This document shows, one piece after another, positions 1-6,707 of a stretch of DNA of 12,910 nt. This DNA comes from Planctomycetota bacterium (GTDB lineage: Bacteria > Planctomycetota > UBA1135 > GCA-002686595). Numbering within the stretch: the stretch's first letter is position 1; each line of letters opens with the position of its first letter. The notes below the pieces were generated by a model. That model had not been told where the DNA came from. It did not search any database and worked only from the letters and a program-made list of their open reading frames with translations. Position numbers and translations under genes: made by a program. Where the stretch lies: assembly GCA_028823185.1 (NCBI GenBank), contig JAPKBY010000017.1, forward strand, positions 1 to 12,910, read 5' to 3'.

Positions 1-805
1 TCGAGCTGAAGAGTGAGCCCGTGACTCGAGCGACATCCGGACTGTCACCGCCTAAGACATCACGAACAAAGAGCTCCATCAACGGGTTGGTGATCCCCAT
101 CCCGAACTGCAGAAAGAAGAGAAAGACCACGACTCCACGAAGCTCACGGATCGCGAAGGCAGCCTTCAGATCACTGATCGCCGCTTGAAGAAGGGCCTTG
201 GGGGATCTCTCCAAGGGGCTGATCGTCTGCCGCGCCCCTGCATCCTCCTTCGCCAAGAAGAGCACGAGCAATGCCCCTAGAGCTGCGGACACTGCGACGA
301 CGCGGAAGATCACCCCCATCCCGACATCTGCTGCGAGGACTCCGCCTAGCAATGGACCGATCACAGCGCCTAGCGCGATCGCGGTCTGCAGTGAGCCCGT
401 GATGCGCCCTTGCCTGTCAGCAGGAGCCGACACAGACACGAGCGTGATGCTGGGCGCGACGAAGCCGCTAAAGACACCCTGCCCTAGGCGCATAAAGAAG
501 AGGCCTTGAGGCGTCGTCACGAAGGACATGCCCCCGACAAAGATCGTGATCGCGAACATGGCGCGAGCCACCATCGCCTTGCGCCCGATGCGATCTCCGA
601 GCGCGCCCCACACCGGCGTCATGACAGCAGCGGCCAGCGGCGCAGCACCAAAGACCAGCCCAGTCCACAGCTCGATGTCCGAGCGCTCCGTTAAGCCCAG
701 GCTCTCAAGGTGCCGTGGAAAGAACGGCAAGAAGCTCATCATCCCTGTGGCGGTGATGAAGTTTGCGACCCAGACGGCCCAGTAGGTTCTCTTCCAGTTT
801 TGCAT
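1..805 (-). CDS. MFS efflux transporter, MdtG-like (3' end cut by window edge)
   Basis: This is an inner-membrane major facilitator superfamily transporter, probably a drug or metabolite:H+ antiporter. The gene runs off the left edge, so about 268 N-terminal residues of an expected ~400 are visible. Translation from the ATG at 805 opens with MQNWKRTYWAVW and a hydrophobic helix. The MFS loop 2-3 signature follows as WGALGDRIGRKAM, and then several further hydrophobic segments, including LGAVIGPLLGGVLA (the TM5 antiporter-type motif region). The order and the NWKR start resemble E. coli MdtG. There is no clear Shine-Dalgarno; a 7-bp inverted repeat (806-826) directly abuts the start codon. It lies 93 bases downstream of the HD-GYP regulator on the same strand. 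The family is firm; the substrate is unknown. Confidence 0.9.
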   Translation of the reverse strand, partial: MQNWKRTYWAVWVANFITATGMMSFLPFFPRHLESLGLTERSDIELWTGLVFGAAPLAAAVMTPVWGALGDRIGRKAMVARAMFAITIFVGGMSFVTTPQGLFFMRLGQGVFSGFVAPSITLVSVSAPADRQGRITGSLQTAIALGAVIGPLLGGVLAADVGMGVIFRVVAVSAALGALLVLFLAKEDAGARQTISPLERSPKALLQAAISDLKAAFAIRELRGVVVFLFFLQFGMGITNPLMELFVRDVLGGDSPDVARVTGSLFSS

Positions 806-826
806 CTGCGTGGGCGCGTCACGCAG
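806..826 (-). promoter_or_regulatory. Perfect 7-bp inverted repeat abutting the MFS start codon
   Basis: CTGCGTG (806-812) and CACGCAG (820-826) are exact reverse complements with a 7-base loop, and the repeat ends at the base next to the ATG at 805. No Shine-Dalgarno is seen in this stretch. It could be an mRNA hairpin controlling initiation, or an operator. Its function is inferred only from its position. Confidence 0.35.
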
Positions 827-898
827 TGGGCCCGAACCGGATCATCGGGTTAACAGAAGGCGGAGGCAACTCATGCGCACTCCTTCTCTCTGGATTGT

Positions 899-2380
899 TT
901 AACTCCGCCGAATGCCGAGTTCGTCGTCTGCCAGTCGCTCTCGCATAGCGTCGAACTCTTCAGCGAGGGCTAAGAAGGAGGCCACTACCTCAGGATCGAA
1001 CTGAGTTCCTCCTCTCTCCATGATCCAGCTCATGGCCTCTTCATGAGGCCACGCCTCCTTATATGGGCGCTTAGTCGTCAGGGCGTCGTAGACGTCCGCG
1101 AGGCTCAAGATCCGCGCTTCGAGAGGGATCTCCTCTCCGGAAGTCCCGCGCGGATACCCCTCACCATCCCAGCGCTCGTGGTGGCAGAGCGCGATGTCCC
1201 GCCCCATCTCCAGGAAGCCCCGCGCTCCCCCCTCAACATGAGCCGCCTCAAGGGTGGCTGCGCCGATCGTCGTGTGAGTCTTCATCACTTCACGCTCAGC
1301 GTTCGTCAACGGGCCGGGCTTCTTCAAGATCGAATCTGGGATCGCGACCTTCCCAACATCGTGGAGGGGTGCAGAGCGGACCAGATCTTCGATCCAGACG
1401 TCAGTAATGATCCTTTGATGGAATCCTCGAGCACGCAAGCTCTCAGCGATCAATCGCGAGTAGCCGCTCACCCGCTCAAGATGCCGGCCGGTGTCGTCAT
1501 CCCGTTTCTCCGCCAAGCGCGCTAGCGCGAGGATAGCGGAGTGCTGCGCCCGGTCTCTCTCCACACGTCGCGCCTCATTGTCGAGCGCGACTGAAGCTGT
1601 AGATGCGACCGCCTCTAACTGAGCCTGAGAAGAGAGGTCGAGCTCGTCGTCTTCTCCTCTAGGAATCACGCAGACTCTTCCGTGCACTCCCCCCTCGAAA
1701 CCGAGGAGATCTACACACCACGGCACCCCGTGATCGAGCCCATCCAATTCTCCAAGGACAACCTTCACTTCCCGTCCTCCGAGCAGATCCGTCAGAGCCA
1801 TCTCCGTGAGCGCAGCGATCTCTTTGCTGTCTCTCGCAGAAGCCAGCTCCAAGGCGTGCTTCTGTAATCCGGCGAGCGAGTCTTCGCGATCGTCAAGCCG
1901 CTCCTCTAAGCGATGGTTCAAGTCCGCGAGCGCAGCACGAGAAAAGGTCAGCTCTCGAGAGCGAGCCTCAGCTGCTCGCTCGCGCTTGAGATCCAACAGG
2001 CTGTCTTCACAAGCCTCTAGGACTCCGCTCGGATCACATGGTTTCAAGAGAAAGCGATGCACAGCGCACTCATTCGTCGCTCTCTCATGCACCTCGCGTG
2101 AGCTCTCACCTGTCAGCATCAAACGACGAGTGCTGGGGCGATGTGTCCTCACCGCAGAGAGCAGGTCCAAGCCGCTCTTCCCGGGCAATGAATAATCAGA
2201 GAGGACGAGGTCGAACTCCTCCCCGTCATCAAGCGCTGCGAGCGCCTCTTCCGCTGAGTAGACAACCCTCACAGAGAATGAGGTCGCGAGGGTGGCGCCT
2301 AAGAGGCTGGCGATGCGTGCGTCGTCCTCTACGACGAGCACATTCCAACCATCCGTCTTGTTCCGAGCGTTAGCTTGCAT
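899..2380 (-). CDS. Response regulator with HD-GYP domain (predicted c-di-GMP phosphodiesterase)
   Basis: This is a cytoplasmic two-component output protein predicted to hydrolyse cyclic di-GMP. From the ATG at 2380 (493 aa) there is a receiver domain at about residues 12-120. It has the acidic pocket E18-D19-D20, phospho-acceptor D62, T90 and K113. A charged coiled coil covers about 121-190. A degenerate GAF-like segment covers about 190-270, and an HD-GYP domain about 280-470. The HD-GYP domain has H340-D341, H400-H401, G408-Y409-P410 and the downstream D429/D432 signature, so the catalytic metal ligands look intact. An earlier ATG at 2392 has only a GAGG one base away, whereas 2380 has GGGAG at 5-base spacing, so I chose 2380. 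The architecture is RpfG-like. It follows the BMC operon after a hairpin-rich gap of about 126 bases, so cotranscription is possible but unproven. No partner histidine kinase is visible. Confidence 0.92.
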   Translation of the reverse strand: MQANARNKTDGWNVLVVEDDARIASLLGATLATSFSVRVVYSAEEALAALDDGEEFDLVLSDYSLPGKSGLDLLSAVRTHRPSTRRLMLTGESSREVHERATNECAVHRFLLKPCDPSGVLEACEDSLLDLKRERAAEARSRELTFSRAALADLNHRLEERLDDREDSLAGLQKHALELASARDSKEIAALTEMALTDLLGGREVKVVLGELDGLDHGVPWCVDLLGFEGGVHGRVCVIPRGEDDELDLSSQAQLEAVASTASVALDNEARRVERDRAQHSAILALARLAEKRDDDTGRHLERVSGYSRLIAESLRARGFHQRIITDVWIEDLVRSAPLHDVGKVAIPDSILKKPGPLTNAEREVMKTHTTIGAATLEAAHVEGGARGFLEMGRDIALCHHERWDGEGYPRGTSGEEIPLEARILSLADVYDALTTKRPYKEAWPHEEAMSWIMERGGTQFDPEVVASFLALAEEFDAMRERLADDELGIRRS

Positions 2381-2432
2381 GGAGACTCCCATGCCTCTTC
2401 TTCGCCCACTAGACAGGTCCTCTTTAGCCTAA

Positions 2433-2493
2433 GAAGTCTTCTAGAGAGGAATTCCTAGGATGGCCTCTCTCGGGACAGCGAGAGCGGCCTCCT
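2433..2493 (-). terminator. Nested hairpins after the BMC operon (terminator-like, no U tract)
   Basis: Just after the UPF0210 stop codon (2507) there is a strong stem. CTCTCG (2467-2472) pairs with CGAGAG (2479-2484) across a 6-base loop. It extends past one mismatch to GGCC/GGCC (2462-2465 with 2486-2489), and past a bulge to AGGA/TCCT (2457-2460 with 2490-2493). An 11-base inverted repeat, AGAAGTCTTCT, lies nearby at 2433-2444. There is no T run on the minus strand, so it is not a canonical intrinsic terminator. It may stabilise the operon's 3' end or attenuate transcription before the HD-GYP gene. Confidence 0.45.
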
Positions 2494-2506
2494 CGGGCGC
2501 ATAGAG

Positions 2507-3871
2507 CTAGTTCTTATAACCCTGAAGAGGGGCTGGGATCCGGCCACCGCGAGCATGAAAGATGTCAGCAGCGTAGGAGCCAGGGTCCTGAACGATGGCT
2601 GTTCCGAGCAGTCCGCCCCACTCCACGGTCTCACCCGGCCCCTTGCCGGGGACAGGGATGATGCGCACCGCGGTGGTCTTCTGGTTGACCATTCCGATCG
2701 CCATCTCATCCGCGATGATGCCTGTCAGCATCGAAGCTGAGGTGTCCCCCGGTACCGCGACCATGTCTAGCCCCACCGAACAGACGCTGGTCATACCGGT
2801 CAATGTCGCTAGCGAGAGCGCTCCGTCTTTGACCGCGCTGATCATTCCTTGATCCTCGCTCACTGGAATGAAGGCGCCTGAGAGACCGCCGACTGCGGAG
2901 CTCGCCATGGCGCCACCTTTCTTAACCGCGTCTGTGAGCAGAGCGAGCGCCGCGATCGTCCCCGGCGCCCCTGTCCGGTCGACGCCGATCATCTCGAGGA
3001 TGTCTGACACGGAGTCACCGATCTCCGGAGTGGGAGCGAGCGAGACGTCGACGATGCCGAAGCTCGTGCCGAGACGTCGCGCAGCCTCTCTCCCGACGAG
3101 CTCGCCGATCCTAGTCACCTTGAACGCGGTCCGTTTCACAGTCTCTGCCACAGCGACGAGGTCCTTCTCCGAGCCGAGGCGCTCTAGCGCAGAGCGAATC
3201 ACGCCTGGTCCGGAGACCCCGACGTTTAGAACCGTCTCTGCCTCACCTACGCCGAGGTGTGCGCCCGCGACGAAGGGGTTGTCTTCCACGGCATTGCAGA
3301 AACAAACGAGCTTTGCGCAGCCGAGGCCACCGCTGGCGGCGGTGCGGCTCGCCGTATCGAGGATGATGTCACTGAAGCGAGCGACCGCGTCCATGTTGAT
3401 CCCGGCTCTCGTGCTCCCGAGTGAGACCGAGGCGCAGACTCGCTCCGTCTCAGCGAGCGCTTGTGGGATAGAGGAGAAGACCGCGTCGTCTGCCCGTGTG
3501 AAGCCCTTGTGCACATAGGCTGAGAAGCCACCGATGAAGTCAACGCCGACCTCAGAAGCTGCGAGATCGAGGGCTCGAGCGAGAGGAACGAGATCCTTGG
3601 ATCCACACGCGGCAGCGACCCAAGAGATCGGGGTCACGGCGATCCTCTTGTTGACGATCGGAACCCCATAATCAGCGGCGATAGAGTCCGCGACGCTGAC
3701 GAGCGCCTCGCCATGGTGAACGATCTTCGCGTAGATCTTCTCACAAGTGGCTTCGATGTCTGGGTCCGCGCAGTCAAGGAGGTTGATCCCTAACGTTGTG
3801 GTCCGGATATCGAGGGTCTCGAGGGCGACCATACGAATGGTCTCGAGTATCTCGCGTTCTGTGAAGGACAA
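2507..3871 (-). CDS. UPF0210 / DUF711 family protein (PFL-like fold), BMC-operon encoded
   Basis: This is a cytoplasmic protein of the UPF0210 (DUF711) family, often labelled 'PFL family protein'. The solved S. pneumoniae member (SP0239) was classed structurally with PFL-like glycyl radical enzymes, but the family's reaction is not established. The 454-residue product matches the usual length. Family segments are clear: an N-terminal SFTEREILETIRMV, VGVDFIGGFSAYVHKG, CNAVEDNPFVAGAHLGVGEA, NVGVSGPGVI, SVGLDMVAVPGDT, NQKTTAVRIIPVPGKG and the terminal GGRIPAPLQGYKN. No glycyl-radical loop (RVxG-type) is present, so it is not a classical radical enzyme. The start is a TTG at 3871. GGAGA lies 7 bases upstream, in the 17-base gap after the ACT stop, and the family N-terminus begins there. 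A longer open frame to 3964 would overlap the ACT gene and adds no conserved sequence. Being last in a BMC operon suggests a role in the compartment pathway, possibly as cargo. Confidence 0.9.
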   Translation of the reverse strand: MSFTEREILETIRMVALETLDIRTTTLGINLLDCADPDIEATCEKIYAKIVHHGEALVSVADSIAADYGVPIVNKRIAVTPISWVAAACGSKDLVPLARALDLAASEVGVDFIGGFSAYVHKGFTRADDAVFSSIPQALAETERVCASVSLGSTRAGINMDAVARFSDIILDTASRTAASGGLGCAKLVCFCNAVEDNPFVAGAHLGVGEAETVLNVGVSGPGVIRSALERLGSEKDLVAVAETVKRTAFKVTRIGELVGREAARRLGTSFGIVDVSLAPTPEIGDSVSDILEMIGVDRTGAPGTIAALALLTDAVKKGGAMASSAVGGLSGAFIPVSEDQGMISAVKDGALSLATLTGMTSVCSVGLDMVAVPGDTSASMLTGIIADEMAIGMVNQKTTAVRIIPVPGKGPGETVEWGGLLGTAIVQDPGSYAADIFHARGGRIPAPLQGYKN

Positions 3872-3888
3872 GGCTATTTCTCCAATGA

Positions 3889-4392
3889 TCAGACGCGGTG
3901 CATGAAGCGGAAAGCCCGCTCGTGCATAACATTTACGGCGTAGTCGTCCGTCCCACCAAGACACTCAAGCTTCTTCTTGAGCTCTCCGAAGTCGCACCCT
4001 TGCGGGATGTTCACGATGAGCACCATGTGGAAGAAGCCCTCAATCATTCGCTGAGAGACATCTCCGATGCTCGCGCCGACCTCTGACAAGACCCCTGTGA
4101 GTTCGGCCAATACGCCAGGGCGGTTTAGACCGACGGCGGTCACGATCACGCTCCCCTCAGTGTCATCGCCATCAGGCTCTGGGAGATGAGGTAGCGTCCT
4201 GCGAGCGCCCTCCGCATCAGGACCTCGATCGGGAGGGCCCGGAGCCCAGTCCCCTCCGCCAGTCACCAGACGAACGCCTAGCTCCTCTGCGACCTGTCGT
4301 GCGTGCGGTGTCACCAAGGTCTCACTAGAGACCTCGAGCGGTCCGCTCCCTGCGCGCCGCACGTCCTCAGCTGTTAGAAATCTTCTCGGCAC
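3889..4392 (-). CDS. ACT-domain protein with EutQ/EutT-like N-terminal module
   Basis: This is a 167-aa protein in three parts. Residues 4-43 (RFLTAEDVRRAG ... TLVTPHARQVAEELGVRLV) resemble the N-terminal segment of EutQ and, more weakly, EutT: a TAxDI/V helix, then V/ITPxAR, then a helix ending at LG. Residues 44-78 are a Gly/Pro/Asp-rich, probably flexible linker. Residues 79-165 are an ACT domain (SVIVTAVGLNRPGVLAELTG, DVSQRM, FFHMVLIVNI). The ACT part matches the small (~90 aa) ACT proteins usually paired with UPF0210 genes, and the UPF0210 gene is next downstream. ACT domains bind small ligands, often amino acids, and regulate partner enzymes, so it may regulate the UPF0210 protein. The BMC-type N-module could tether it to the shell or cargo (inference). 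The start is a GTG at 4392 with AGGAG about 8 bases upstream; the gene begins 11 bases after the BMC-T stop. Confidence 0.88.
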   Translation of the reverse strand: MPRRFLTAEDVRRAGSGPLEVSSETLVTPHARQVAEELGVRLVTGGGDWAPGPPDRGPDAEGARRTLPHLPEPDGDDTEGSVIVTAVGLNRPGVLAELTGVLSEVGASIGDVSQRMIEGFFHMVLIVNIPQGCDFGELKKKLECLGGTDDYAVNVMHERAFRFMHRV

Positions 4393-4403
4393 TTCTGTCT
4401 CTC

Positions 4404-4997
4404 CTATAGGTGTCGAACCAAGTCCACATGAGGCCTCGGGATGACGACCTCTCTCGCGAGCATTCCTCGCTCAGAGGCGATGCTCGCTCCACGCATGACC
4501 GCGGCCCGTACGTCACTGACCTCGCCGGTCATCGTGAAGTAGCTCTTCCCGCCAAGGCCGTTAGCGATACGCAGCTCGAGGAGGTCGACTGTCGCTTGCT
4601 TGAGCGCTGCGTCGGCAGCCTCCACAGCAGCTGCGACCGTCGTAGTCTCCACCACACCGAGCGCGTCGATCTGACCGTTGATATTGCCTCTCCTTCGAAG
4701 ACCGAGCTCCACCTGCTCGTGAACTTGAGGGAGGAGGAGTCTGTCCACGAGGTCACCGCCTGCTTTAGCAGCGCCGAGCTCCATAGCGCTCGTCAGATCC
4801 TGGACGCCGCCTGTGAACAAGATCACATATTTGCCCGGCTGCACAGGTTCACTGAACAAGACCTCTATGTCGGCTTCCCAGAGGATGGCGTCGGCGACCT
4901 CGATACCGCGAGCGACGCTCGATAGCTCGAGCACAGCGACAGCTGCACCGAGGTGCGCATCATCACGGAGGTTGGGGTTCTCATCGTTTCTGTTCAT
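4404..4997 (-). CDS. BMC-T trimeric shell protein, PduT-like, lacking the Fe-S cysteine
   Basis: This is a shell protein of a bacterial microcompartment. The 197-aa product has two tandem BMC domains (about residues 18-105 and 110-197), so three copies form a pseudohexamer facet tile. It tracks PduT along its whole length: AVLELSSVARGIEVADAIL in domain 1, then GVVETTTVAAAVEAAD, GLGGKSYF and the closing VIPRPH in domain 2. PduT binds a [4Fe-4S] cluster at the trimer pore through a Cys in an ICPGK context. Here that site reads VQPGK with Q53, so no cluster is expected and the pore should be polar. The first 17 residues are an unusually charged, Asn/Asp-rich extension. The start is the ATG at 4997, in a 51-base gap after the BMC-P stop. 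It belongs to the single-layer BMC-T class, unlike the stacking paralog at 5647. Confidence 0.94.
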   Translation of the reverse strand: MNRNDENPNLRDDAHLGAAVAVLELSSVARGIEVADAILWEADIEVLFSEPVQPGKYVILFTGGVQDLTSAMELGAAKAGGDLVDRLLLPQVHEQVELGLRRRGNINGQIDALGVVETTTVAAAVEAADAALKQATVDLLELRIANGLGGKSYFTMTGEVSDVRAAVMRGASIASERGMLAREVVIPRPHVDLVRHL

Positions 4998-5048
4998 GTT
5001 TGCTCACTCTTCTGTGTGCGCGACGGAAGATCTCCCCCGCGTCGTTCC

Positions 5049-5354
5049 TCAGATGTCCTCATTTGCGACGGGGCCGATCGTTCGTCCATCCGCCAATTCC
5101 ATTCGATCAATGATCGCGCTGACTGCTGTCTGAAAGCCTATGTCATGCCCTTTTCCGATGCAGTGCCTAGCGGCGCGGCCAAAGACGACCAGCACTCGCT
5201 CTCCGACTCCAGCACCAAGGGTGTCTGCAGCCACGATAGCCTCTGCGGACTCCTTACCCGTCGTAAAGGGTTGGATCACCAGAAGACGTAGTCCCTGAAG
5301 GCTGGGGTCCTTGACCGTGGACCAGACATTCCCAACGACCGTCCCGACAAGCAT
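5049..5354 (-). CDS. BMC-P pentameric vertex shell protein (EutN/CcmL family), copy 2
   Basis: This 101-residue EutN/CcmL family protein forms pentamers that cap the shell vertices. The family core is plain: MLVGTVVGNVWSTVK at the N-terminus, a LRLLVIQPF strand, VAADTLGAGVGERVLVVFGRAAR in the middle, and AIIDRMEL near the end. Compared with its neighbour at 5354-5647 it lacks the Gly/Pro-rich insertion before the VAAD strand and has a longer tail ending GPVANEDI, so the two genes are diverged paralogs rather than a recent duplication. Its ATG overlaps the previous stop as TGATG (5352-5356), which implies translational coupling. Two BMC-P genes suggest vertices of differing composition. Confidence 0.95.
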   Translation of the reverse strand: MLVGTVVGNVWSTVKDPSLQGLRLLVIQPFTTGKESAEAIVAADTLGAGVGERVLVVFGRAARHCIGKGHDIGFQTAVSAIIDRMELADGRTIGPVANEDI

Positions 5355-5647
5355 CAGGCGCTCTCCCCTGCGTTCAACTGATGACCGTCGACGATGCCCA
5401 CGACTGCGGCCTCAAGGGCGAAGTCACCGTCACCGCCACAAGCCACCCTCGCGGCCTTTCCAAAAGCGACGATGACCTCTTCCCCGACACCTGCCCCTAG
5501 GGGATCAGCAGCGACGACCGGAGTCACCATCGGCGCAGGCGGACCACTGCCCGTATCAAGCGCCTCGACGACGAGGAGACGGTGGCCTTCAAGGTCCGAG
5601 ACCTTCCGGGTCGCCCAGACCTCTCCGATGACTCGACCAAGGAACAT
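5354..5647 (-). CDS. BMC-P pentameric vertex shell protein (EutN/CcmL family), copy 1
   Basis: This 97-residue EutN/CcmL-type protein is predicted to form pentameric caps of the icosahedral shell. Motifs are MFLGRVIGEVWATRK, then GHRLLVVEALD, then VVAADPLGAGVGEEVIVAFGKAAR, then AAVVGIVDG. A loop of about 10 residues (GSGPPAPMVT) precedes the central strand. The start ATG at 5647 overlaps the stop of the upstream stacking BMC-T gene as TGATG, and its own stop overlaps the next BMC-P start in the same way. This three-gene coupled block (5049-6294) should keep these shell proteins in linked ratios. Confidence 0.95.
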   Translation of the reverse strand: MFLGRVIGEVWATRKVSDLEGHRLLVVEALDTGSGPPAPMVTPVVAADPLGAGVGEEVIVAFGKAARVACGGDGDFALEAAVVGIVDGHQLNAGESA

Positions 5648-6294
5648 CAGTCGTTCCCTGTCCTCTGGGCGGCGCGCCCAGGTATTCCTTCAAGAGCGCG
5701 ATGCACAGCCATGACGGCTTGTTCGATCTCTGCGTCTGTGCCCGCGAGCCGCAAGCGCCCGACCGCCCCATCATGGCCCAGCCCAACGAGCCTGATGTGG
5801 CTCGCCTTCTCTGCTTCATTTGCTGCGAGGAGCACATGAACCGCAGGCGTCACCTCGAGGGTGTAGAGCGTGTCCTTTCCTAAGACCAACATTCCTGCGC
5901 GCGTCCGATTGATCATCATCGCGTGGTGATCATCGATCTGATGAACGATCTCGTCAGTGAGGATCTGTGGCGCGAGCCCCTCTTCGCGAGCTGCACCCAG
6001 CTCGCGGAGGATGGCGTCTCCCGCCTCGCGAACTTGGCCCTGGTCAGGGCCGTGAACCTCTAGGGTGCCGTAGTGACGCTCAGTGATGAGCGCGCCGGGC
6101 TTCACATCACAGCTCTTTAGCGCCACATCCAAGAGCCTGTTGACCACGATGCCGGGTTGCACCTCAAGCCAGAACGCGCTCTCCCCCGCCACAGGGAAGT
6201 AACCGTCCGAGTTTGCCGCAACAGTAGCGGCAAACTGCGGCTGCATCTGGTCCAAGTGGACCGCGCCGCGCAGTTCGATCTTCGACGACATCAC
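5647..6294 (-). CDS. Double-stacking BMC-T shell protein, CsoS1D-like
   Basis: This 215-residue protein has two tandem BMC-type domains of the CsoS1D class, whose trimers stack face to face and form a large gated pore. Domain 1 (about 5-105) contains HLDQMQPQFAA, DGYFPVAGESAFWLEVQPG and LITERHYGTLEV. E72-R73 in the last segment match the Glu-Arg pair that gates the CsoS1D pore. Domain 2 (about 110-210) contains HHAMMINRTRAGMLVLG, LYTLEVTPAVHVLLAANEAEK and VGRLRLAG. Two starts are possible: GTG at 6294 and ATG at 6291. A GAGG 10 bases before the GTG slightly favours it. The related Haliangium ochraceum shell also uses stacking BMC-T tiles. It is probably the gate for bulky substrates or cofactors such as CoA and NAD (inference). 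Confidence 0.93.
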   Translation of the reverse strand: MMSSKIELRGAVHLDQMQPQFAATVAANSDGYFPVAGESAFWLEVQPGIVVNRLLDVALKSCDVKPGALITERHYGTLEVHGPDQGQVREAGDAILRELGAAREEGLAPQILTDEIVHQIDDHHAMMINRTRAGMLVLGKDTLYTLEVTPAVHVLLAANEAEKASHIRLVGLGHDGAVGRLRLAGTDAEIEQAVMAVHRALEGIPGRAAQRTGND

Positions 6295-6336
6295 AAGTCG
6301 AACGCCTCACACCTCCAGAGAGGAGGTGCCACGCGC

Positions 6337-6621
6337 TCACTCGGGGTTCGCCGGGAGGTATTGCTCAAGGTCTCCCGCGGGGCGCGGGATCACATGAACG
6401 CTGACTAGTTCGCCGACACGGCGGACGGCGGCGGCTCCAGCTTCTGTCGCAGCCTTAACGGCTCCGACCTCTCCTCTCACCATGACAGTGACGAGGCCTC
6501 CACCAGAGATCTCCTTACCTAGGAGAGTGACCTTAGCGGCCTTGACCATAGCGTCGGCGGCTTCAATCGAGCCTACGAGACCGCGCGTCTCAATCAGGCC
6601 TAGAGCGATGTTCGTTTCCAT
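6337..6621 (-). CDS. BMC-H hexameric shell protein (GGG pore)
   Basis: This is a single-domain BMC shell protein of 94 residues that forms the hexameric facet tiles. It has the canonical opening IALGLIETRGLVGSIEAADAM, the central GLVTVMVRGEVGAVKAATEAG, and VHVIPRPAGDL at the end. In a PduA-style alignment the pore loop is G40-G41-G42 in place of Gly-Ser-Gly, giving an unusually bare pore. I chose the ATG at 6621 because AAGGA lies 6 bases before it and the protein then starts at the family position. An ATG 15 bases upstream (6636) has its AGGAG only 2 bases away. The gene follows the aldehyde dehydrogenase after about 85 bases that include an A tract and a small hairpin. Confidence 0.95.
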   Translation of the reverse strand: METNIALGLIETRGLVGSIEAADAMVKAAKVTLLGKEISGGGLVTVMVRGEVGAVKAATEAGAAAVRRVGELVSVHVIPRPAGDLEQYLPANPE

Positions 6622-6636
6622 TTGTGTTCCTTCCAT

Positions 6637-6662
6637 GACTCCTGAAGAGAGTCCGTTTTTTT
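6637..6662 (+). terminator. Small hairpin plus T7 on the plus strand upstream of BMC-H
   Basis: GACTC (6637-6641) pairs with GAGTC (6649-6653) across a 7-base loop, followed after CG by seven T residues (6656-6662). Read on the plus strand this looks like a weak intrinsic terminator, perhaps against antisense transcription. Read on the minus strand, an A7 tract precedes a hairpin in the BMC-H leader. The stem is only 5 bp, so confidence is low. Confidence 0.3.
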
Positions 6663-6707
6663 ATTCTGGGGCTTAAACGATAGGTGAAAAATTGACGCGC
6701 AAGGAAC

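Noticed and set aside
1043..1525. 160-residue open frame on the plus strand
   Set aside because: It lies entirely antisense to the HD-GYP domain coding sequence and has no recognisable domain.
2868..3518. 216-residue open frame on the plus strand
   Set aside because: It is antisense within the UPF0210 gene, Ser/Pro/Arg-rich and without a domain, as expected for a shadow frame in GC-rich DNA.
2507..3871. Reading the UPF0210 protein as a glycyl radical enzyme because of the 'PFL family' label
   Set aside because: There is no C-terminal glycyl-radical loop, no paired thiyl cysteine motif I can identify, and no activating radical-SAM gene in the window.
2507..3964. Longer UPF0210 frame starting at 3964 (adds 31 residues)
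   Set aside because: It overlaps the ACT gene end by about 75 bases, and the added residues are not family-like. The TTG at 3871 has a good GGAGA and matches the family N-terminus.
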